Shown: piece by piece, positions 61,101 through 64,000 of the stretch | Layout: each line of letters opens with the position of its first letter | How positions within the stretch are numbered: the stretch's first letter is position 1 | Origin: Nakamurella lactea DSM 19367 | GTDB lineage: Bacteria > Actinomycetota > Actinomycetes > Mycobacteriales > Nakamurellaceae | Length of the DNA: 64,000 nt | Assembly (NCBI RefSeq): GCF_000426645.1 | Contig: NZ_AUFT01000007.1 | Span: forward strand, 391,948 to 455,947 | Direction of reading: 5' to 3' | Notes under the pieces: generated by a model | The model's input: the letters and a program-made list of their open reading frames with translations, nothing else | The model's database searches: none | Told to the model about the DNA's origin: nothing | Made by a program: the position numbers and the translations under genes

Positions 61101-61132
61101 CGCCGCTGGAACGGCCGCAGCCCGGCGAGCAC
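58109..61132 (-). CDS. SF2 helicase, partner of the DUF262/HNH restriction protein
   Basis: A 1007-residue SWI/SNF-like SF2 helicase. It starts with a Q-motif-like GLRPFQRRTV, Walker A ADETGLGKS (32-40), a DEFQ box in LVILDEFQRF (near residue 265) and SATPFKAF (motif III). Motifs V-VI are near residues 870-910 ('STSVGQEGIDFHHWCHSLVHWN' and 'QREGRIDRFRG'). The start is a GTG with weak ribosome site. An ATG overlapping the DUF262 stop at 61184 would fit better if one base were removed near 61167, so a frameshift is possible. It would translocate DNA for the adjacent GmrSD-like nuclease. Confidence 0.87.
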   Translation of the reverse strand: MLAGLRPFQRRTVDHVIRRFYGPDPTRRFLVADETGLGKSIVARGVIARAVEKLQDDPATTSIDVVYVCSNSDLARQNLARLNVTGHDAAVSPGRLAMLAATHGRIHRDDSTWQTPINLVSFTPGTSFNTRNNVGNAEERLLLLEILWHQLGLQHRLDQRAAYRVCQGAVGSWQRMSDRHLACRRSWGTLDPEVVAYVRAEAAAPDANHASLVEWLSTLIGQHRVGSQITDGLRAEAAEATRQGRELLIRSGLAVLEPNLVILDEFQRFKDLLNTGSDAGELAEQLFGHPKAKVLLLSATPFKAFTLAEERDQDDHQQDMFDTLEFLAKGGTHHSMDEIKAGLRHYRTTVLRGESPADQASLLRHRLLPLMSRTERPAAVQQNRVREVVHRVDRVTADDLLEFARLDALAGSVEAHMTVEYWKSAPYFANFMDGYQVHTKTRTALQAQDPDVVAQLRIVRRLPRSDIEQRRPVDLGNGKLRELAAQTTGAGWERLLWVPPTLPYTTPGGPFGDSAEMTKRLIFSSWMATPTAVASLLSYDADRRLAEFGRVLDRRRQRARLTYRMQDGRAASMSTLALFWPVPALARLGDPLATARSHGEAVNPQEVLRRASGVIAERFREPGQESAASELDHWYWATALTFDKRLPVNPAVEAADIAGLMSSGTPADDDPGSGSGGARAHVEALAALEPPSAGNRPPELADTVAALACFGPANAAWRALRRLVKPGDAVTERTVWEQAVRVAEGLRSLFNRPEAMNLLDGLYGSEPPYWRAVLRYCADGNLQAMLDEYAYQLAAERPGTMTEATLADIAAEMSATPALRRATFRVFDPDACESTQSLDAAFAMRYGDRTGSTTVGARPQEVRQSFNSPFWPFVLASTSVGQEGIDFHHWCHSLVHWNIPANPIDFEQREGRIDRFRGHAVRRNVIADLGRDILRIPGNEHPWDVAYRLAEERSEQRDQLYGSWLYDGPAKIERTLFEFPFSKDEIALQQVKRDLALYRLAFGQGRQ

Positions 61133-61183
61133 CTTTTCCGCGGTAAGGCGCTGCGGGTCATGGTTGAGGCTCGGCGAATGTCA

Positions 61184-63403
61184 TCAGCCGGCATCCTCGC
61201 CGGTGTGCGGCGGCGGGCTGGTCGGCTCATCGTTGATCTTCGTCTGCCCCATGTCGAGCGAGCTATGCCGGCTCGAGGCCTCGGTTTTGTCCGCGACGTA
61301 TTCGTCGCGGAGTGCGGCGAGCGTCGTCCCGTCGGTCAATTGCCAATAGGTCCAGCCGTTGGAGTGTCGCTGAAGTATGGATCGCGCCGCGCCCGAGGGG
61401 CTGCTGAATCGGTTTGGGCCGATCTGCAGATTGCCGTCATCGAGCACTTCCGCCTGTTGTGATGTAGTGCCTGAGCGCGGGACGAGCATGGTGCCCGGGG
61501 ACAGGAGGCCGGCTGCGATGAGCTGCTTCAGCTCGATGTTCTGAACCGTGGGAGGCAAGGGGTCGGCCACGACTCCGACGTGCCCGTCCGGCACCGGCCA
61601 GGTGCCGAGTAACGCATCGATGAGGAGATCGGTCCGTTGGTCGATGGTGGTTTCGTCCCATCCCTGCGCGCCGTGCCGCTTGATCCAACGGTTGACCAAC
61701 AGGGTGTCGTATCGGTCGAGCTGATCCCGCTTGCCGTTCGCGCCGAGCCAGGGGCCGTTGGACACCGCTGCGTTGAGCGAGCCGGTGATCAAAGTGAGAT
61801 TGCCGAGACGGTGAACATGTTCGTCACGGGAGATCTCGGCGGTCAGCCCGTCGACGGGCCAATTCAATCGCCACTGCTGGGGGAGGATGTGCTCGATTTG
61901 AAGCTGGCCACGTGGGACACGGTTGCTGGCCTTCGCGGGTGTGGCCGCCGCGAATCCCCGCTGAAAGTCCTCAGCGGCCTCGAGGAATCTGCGTAGCCGA
62001 CCTCGTCGGATCCGCCGGTAGGCAGGCAGCTCTGACAACTCTCGACGCATTATCTCGTCCCCGGGCCAAAAGGTGCTGGCGCGATCGAGTTGCGAAAGAT
62101 AGTCGGTGACTCGTTCTGCGACGATGTCGCTCCGCACCGGCCGATGGATCCGAATCAGGTCGGCAACGATCCGGCCGAGGTCGCTGTTCGACAAGCCGAG
62201 CAGGGCACGCCGCATGACCCAGCTCTCGATTTCTGCCACCACGGCGCTCGCAGTTGCCGCGGGAAGTGGGGCGTCGACGTCGCCGACCCACAGCAACGCG
62301 GGCTTGACGAACTCGAACTCGGCCGTTCGATACATGAACAGTTCGATCGGGCCGAGGTCGGCGTGCGGGTCCAGGGATCGCTCCGACCACCGCTGGTACA
62401 ACTGGGCCTGCCGGTGAAGCGAACTGACGAGGTCCAGCATGGTCCCGTCGAATTCGTGATCCACGAAGTGCTTGAACCGGGTGAAGGTGGCCCGCGGGCC
62501 GACCTCCTCGCCGACCTGTGCGACCAGCCACTGGTTGAGGAACAACGAGGACCGGGCGATGAAGTATCGACCGACGCTGATCTCCTTTTCCCAGAACGGG
62601 TCCTCGAAGATCATCCAATGATCGTGATAGGCGCGTTCGGTATCTGAGCCTTCGGCGTCGATCTTTCTGAAGACGTAGTTCTTGATGAGATCGGCGGCGG
62701 TCAAAGGTGTTCCGCGGGCATTGAGGGTTTCGAAGATCTCCTGTGCGTCGTCGTCGCGGTCCAGGGTGACAATGACCAGCTGTAGCCCGAGTCGCAGTAC
62801 ATGGACAAGTTGATCCGCCCGATGGGCCGCGACGGTGTCGCTTGTCGAGCCGGCGTCCGAGATCCACTCTTCCACCCGCTCGCCGAAGTACTGGTGTGCT
62901 CGAACGATCAGGCTCTGGTGCTCGGCGAGCGTGGTGTAGTCAATGGGGGGACGGGCGTTCATCACCTCGTGAAACGCGGCCCGGTCGCGATTGGTCGGCA
63001 GCACCTTGAGTCGGTCGTCCGGATCATCCGAGTCGTCCTCGGAGTTGGTGGTGAGTTTGTCCAGTCGTCGCGCGAGTTTGTCCAGGCCGCGTGCCTCCAT
63101 GGCCGCGCCGGCGGCGTCAAAGATCAGTTGCAGGGTCGTCAGCCGTTGCTGACCGTCGATCACTGTCCATTCGGGCAGTGCACCCGACCGGCCAGACTGC
63201 TCCTGAAGCACGACAGCGCCCAGGAAGTGCTGCGCCTCTACGCCTGGGCTCTTCAGCCGTAGTTCTGCGAGGCGGCGGATGTCGTCCCAGAGGGGCTCCC
63301 ACTGGTCCGCCTGGCTCCAGACGTACTTCCGTTGGAACAGCGGGACAGCGAGGCGCTGAGGCAGGTTGAACACTTGCAGCGGCGTCAACACGTCTGTCTT
63401 CAT
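61184..63403 (-). CDS. GmrSD/BrxU-like DUF262-DUF1524 restriction protein
   Basis: A 739-residue protein from the ATG at 63403 (GAGGACACCC upstream). The N-terminal DUF262 (ParB-like nucleotide-hydrolysing) domain has PLFQRKYVWS (residues 21-30) and VIDGQQRLTT (81-90). The C-terminal DUF1524 HNH-type nuclease region has IEHILPQQW near residue 505 followed by 'HRLGNLTLITGSLN'. This is the architecture of GmrSD, SspE and BrxU, which cut modified or unmodified invading DNA. It is immediately upstream of, and translationally close to, the helicase gene, so the two form a restriction pair. Confidence 0.92.
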   Translation of the reverse strand: MKTDVLTPLQVFNLPQRLAVPLFQRKYVWSQADQWEPLWDDIRRLAELRLKSPGVEAQHFLGAVVLQEQSGRSGALPEWTVIDGQQRLTTLQLIFDAAGAAMEARGLDKLARRLDKLTTNSEDDSDDPDDRLKVLPTNRDRAAFHEVMNARPPIDYTTLAEHQSLIVRAHQYFGERVEEWISDAGSTSDTVAAHRADQLVHVLRLGLQLVIVTLDRDDDAQEIFETLNARGTPLTAADLIKNYVFRKIDAEGSDTERAYHDHWMIFEDPFWEKEISVGRYFIARSSLFLNQWLVAQVGEEVGPRATFTRFKHFVDHEFDGTMLDLVSSLHRQAQLYQRWSERSLDPHADLGPIELFMYRTAEFEFVKPALLWVGDVDAPLPAATASAVVAEIESWVMRRALLGLSNSDLGRIVADLIRIHRPVRSDIVAERVTDYLSQLDRASTFWPGDEIMRRELSELPAYRRIRRGRLRRFLEAAEDFQRGFAAATPAKASNRVPRGQLQIEHILPQQWRLNWPVDGLTAEISRDEHVHRLGNLTLITGSLNAAVSNGPWLGANGKRDQLDRYDTLLVNRWIKRHGAQGWDETTIDQRTDLLIDALLGTWPVPDGHVGVVADPLPPTVQNIELKQLIAAGLLSPGTMLVPRSGTTSQQAEVLDDGNLQIGPNRFSSPSGAARSILQRHSNGWTYWQLTDGTTLAALRDEYVADKTEASSRHSSLDMGQTKINDEPTSPPPHTGEDAG

Positions 63404-63723
63404 GGGTGTCCTCAATTCCAAGACCTGCGGCCGCAAAGCCGGCCGCATTTCGCTGATGGCTGTCCGGGTTGCCTCGAGCCGCCGTAGCCATCATCGTCGG
63501 CCCGCTGCCTTCTCGCCTGCGCAGAATCGCCAGGGCCGGGGTCAATGGGCACAAGAGCGGCTACGGTGGCCGAGATACGCCATGGCTGGGTTGCGAAGTG
63601 AGGTTTTACCAGATGACAACCACGACTATCACTGGCGAACTGCAACTTGGGCACGGGAGTGCCCCGGGTCTGGTTGACCACTGATCCTGTGAGGATGAGG
63701 TCCTTGCTGGAAGGATGGTCACC
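63404..63723. other. Spacer with the left end of an IS3-family element
   Basis: 320 bases with no supported gene. The first part contains the promoter side of the DUF262 gene. From about 63665 the sequence resembles an insertion-sequence leader that runs into the transposase start. I cannot fix the terminal inverted repeat because the right end of the element lies outside the window. Confidence 0.4.
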
Positions 63724-64000
63724 ATGCCGAAGCCCTACCCCGAAGAGTTCCGCAACGACGTGGTCGCGTTGGCCCGCAAACGCGAAGTCCCCTGGACCCA
63801 GATCGCGAAGGACTTCGGGATCTCCGAGGCCTGCGTGCACAACTGGGTAAAGAAGGCCGACATCGCCGACGGGCTGGCTGCGGCGGCGCCGGCCTCGGGC
63901 GAGTCCGGCGAGCTGCGGGAGGCCCGCAAGCGGATCCGGCTGCTGGAGCAGGAGGCGGAGGTGATGCGCCGGGCGGTGGCCTACCTGTCCCGGGACGTCA
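63724..64000 (+). mobile_element. IS3-family transposase OrfA, 5' part
   Basis: The open frame from the ATG at 63724 (GGAAGGATGGTCACC upstream) runs off the window. It reads MPKPYPEEFRNDVVALARKR, a helix-turn-helix (IAKDFGISEACVHNWVKKAD), and a leucine-zipper-like tail 'ARKRIRLLEQEAEVMRRAVA'. This is the OrfA of an IS3-family element; OrfB with the DDE domain should follow by -1 frameshift outside. It forms the right border of the visible defence island. Confidence 0.88.

Noticed and set aside
1..64000. CRISPR arrays, rRNA or tRNA genes
   Set aside because: No regularly spaced repeats, no cas genes, and no tRNA-like cloverleaf or rRNA sequence was seen while reading the intergenic regions.

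Overview
The window comes from a high-GC Gram-positive chromosome, most likely an actinomycete. The signs are strong G/C preference at third codon positions, frequent GTG and TTG starts, GTGA/ATGA stop-start overlaps, a PIG-L deacetylase, DUF35/thiolase-like pairs and a W-P-rich membrane protein typical of that group. I cannot name the genus. No rRNA, tRNA or CRISPR array is visible.

Region 1 (1-16 kb) is a catabolic cluster. It holds the end of an S9 peptidase, a gamma-glutamyltransferase-like enzyme with Ser at the nucleophile position, two related enolase-superfamily enzymes, a GntR regulator with a palindromic box at its own start, a complete polar amino-acid ABC transporter, an N-acyl-D-amino-acid deacylase and a PIG-L deacetylase. 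A TPP enzyme/aldehyde dehydrogenase operon and a PucR regulator follow. Together they suggest import and breakdown of an acylated, gamma-linked or D-configured amino-acid or peptide compound, then 2-oxo acid to aldehyde to acid conversion.

Region 2 (16-30 kb) is one long plus-strand run. It encodes a spermidine/putrescine-type ABC importer (two permeases, ATPase and a Tat-type lipoprotein binding protein placed four genes later) interleaved with acyl-CoA enzymes: enoyl-CoA hydratase, ADP-forming acyl-CoA ligase, acyl-CoA dehydrogenase, a Cys-less thiolase-like protein with its DUF35 partner, a 2,4-dienoyl-CoA-reductase-type SDR, a second SDR and a MaoC hydratase, plus an MFS transporter. It looks like uptake, CoA activation and beta-oxidation/retro-aldol cleavage of one organic acid.

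Region 3 (30-41 kb) is mixed: a small deoxyribosyltransferase-like protein, a 1263-residue secreted beta-helix/PDZ/Ig protein with a readable promoter, a TetR/MFS drug-efflux pair with repeated operators, several unknown proteins, a headless TetR, an EthD protein and an alpha/beta-hydrolase remnant.

Region 4 (about 40.95 kb to the end) is a defence island. Its left edge cuts into a MazG-type pyrophosphohydrolase gene, and its right edge in this window is an IS3-family element. Inside are two unknown genes, an HNH-endonuclease remnant, a tightly coupled five-gene operon (Z1 helicase-like ATPase, PD-(D/E)XK protein, GHKL/paraMORC ATPase, two unknown subunits), a C5 DNA methyltransferase fused to an endonuclease-III-like HhH/iron-sulfur domain, a second GHKL ATPase, a Vsr endonuclease with a small overlapping ORF, and a GmrSD-like DUF262/HNH protein coupled to an SF2 helicase. 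The Z1-GHKL-methylase-Vsr set is the most interesting system in the window. It belongs to the broad MutL/MORC-linked restriction class, but the combination and the methylase fusion are unusual.
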